From Cladosporium sp. IMV 00045 (taxonomy: Eukaryota > Ascomycota > Dothideomycetes > Cladosporiales > Cladosporiaceae): 64,000 bases of DNA. Each line of letters opens with the position of its first letter. The first letter of the stretch is position 1. The position numbers and the translations under genes are program-made. The notes under the pieces are model-generated. The model ran no database searches. It worked only from the letters and a program-made list of their open reading frames with translations, and was not told the DNA's origin. Positions 64,000 to 64,000 of the stretch are shown piece after piece. The DNA lies in assembly GCA_001931905.2 (NCBI GenBank), contig MSJI02000323.1, positions 2,378 through 66,377 of the forward strand. The letters are read 5' to 3'.

Positions 64000-64000
64000 G

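Overview
This window is nuclear DNA of a filamentous ascomycete (Pezizomycotina). Genes carry short GT-AG introns of about 50-85 nt with CTAAC/CTGAC-type branch points, and several families are typical of filamentous fungi or yeasts (Mif2/CENP-C, Sey1, Abp2, HookA-type hook protein, AA9 lytic polysaccharide monooxygenase, Leu2 with a Leu3-type promoter site). The strongest clue to identity is that large parts occur twice as diverged, collinear copies. I infer a diploid, hybrid or genome-duplicated black yeast such as Hortaea werneckii (Dothideomycetes); this is inference, not proof.

The sequence is four contigs joined by three runs of exactly 20 N (22862-22881, 40927-40946, 52316-52335). Contig 1 (1-22861): peroxisomal carrier Ant1/Pmp47 (-), Abp2-like protein (+), a small membrane protein (-), Mif2/CENP-C (+), tubulin cofactor B Alf1 (-), a 3.8-kb stretch without a convincing gene, a Myb-like regulator (+), a Hook protein (+), a Pumilio protein (+) and a MARVEL-like membrane protein (+). 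Contig 2 (22882-40926) begins inside a second copy of the Pumilio gene end and of the MARVEL gene, then carries Sey1 (-), a CDF metal transporter (+), an AA9 LPMO (+), a peroxisomal enoyl-CoA isomerase/hydratase (-), Pet100 (+), a Cys-rich unknown (-) and a large low-complexity nuclear-type protein (+). Contig 3 (40947-52315): DCAF4-like WD40 protein (-), SelO/Fmp40 (+), DHA2 MFS transporter (+), LEU2 (+) and the 3' part of a fatty-acid elongase (-). Contig 4 (52336-64000) repeats, in the same order and orientation, the low-complexity protein, DCAF4-like, SelO, MFS and LEU2 genes.

The second copies are best read as the homologous chromosome (homeolog or haplotig) placed end to end by scaffolding, not as tandem duplications: every duplication boundary falls at an N gap and copies are cut in mid-gene. 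Read once, the gene order is ANT1 - ABP2 - membrane protein - MIF2 - ALF1 - MYB - HOOK - PUF - MARVEL - SEY1 - CDF - AA9 - ECI - PET100 - unknown - low-complexity protein - DCAF4 - SELO - MFS - LEU2 - ELO. These are mostly unlinked housekeeping functions: cytoskeleton and chromosome segregation (Alf1, Hook, Mif2), peroxisomal fat metabolism (Ant1, isomerase), ER shape (Sey1), mitochondria (Pet100, SelO) and leucine synthesis. No secondary-metabolite cluster, transposon, tRNA, rRNA or CRISPR array was found.

The observations most worth a second look are the homeolog layout and the identity boundary near 21190/23168, a 125-codon in-frame open extension after the elongase TGA stop, the two LEU2 microexons (20 and 21 nt) with a conserved Leu3-type site, stop-free introns of 3n length in SEY1 and PET100, and a likely frameshift in the Myb gene leader.
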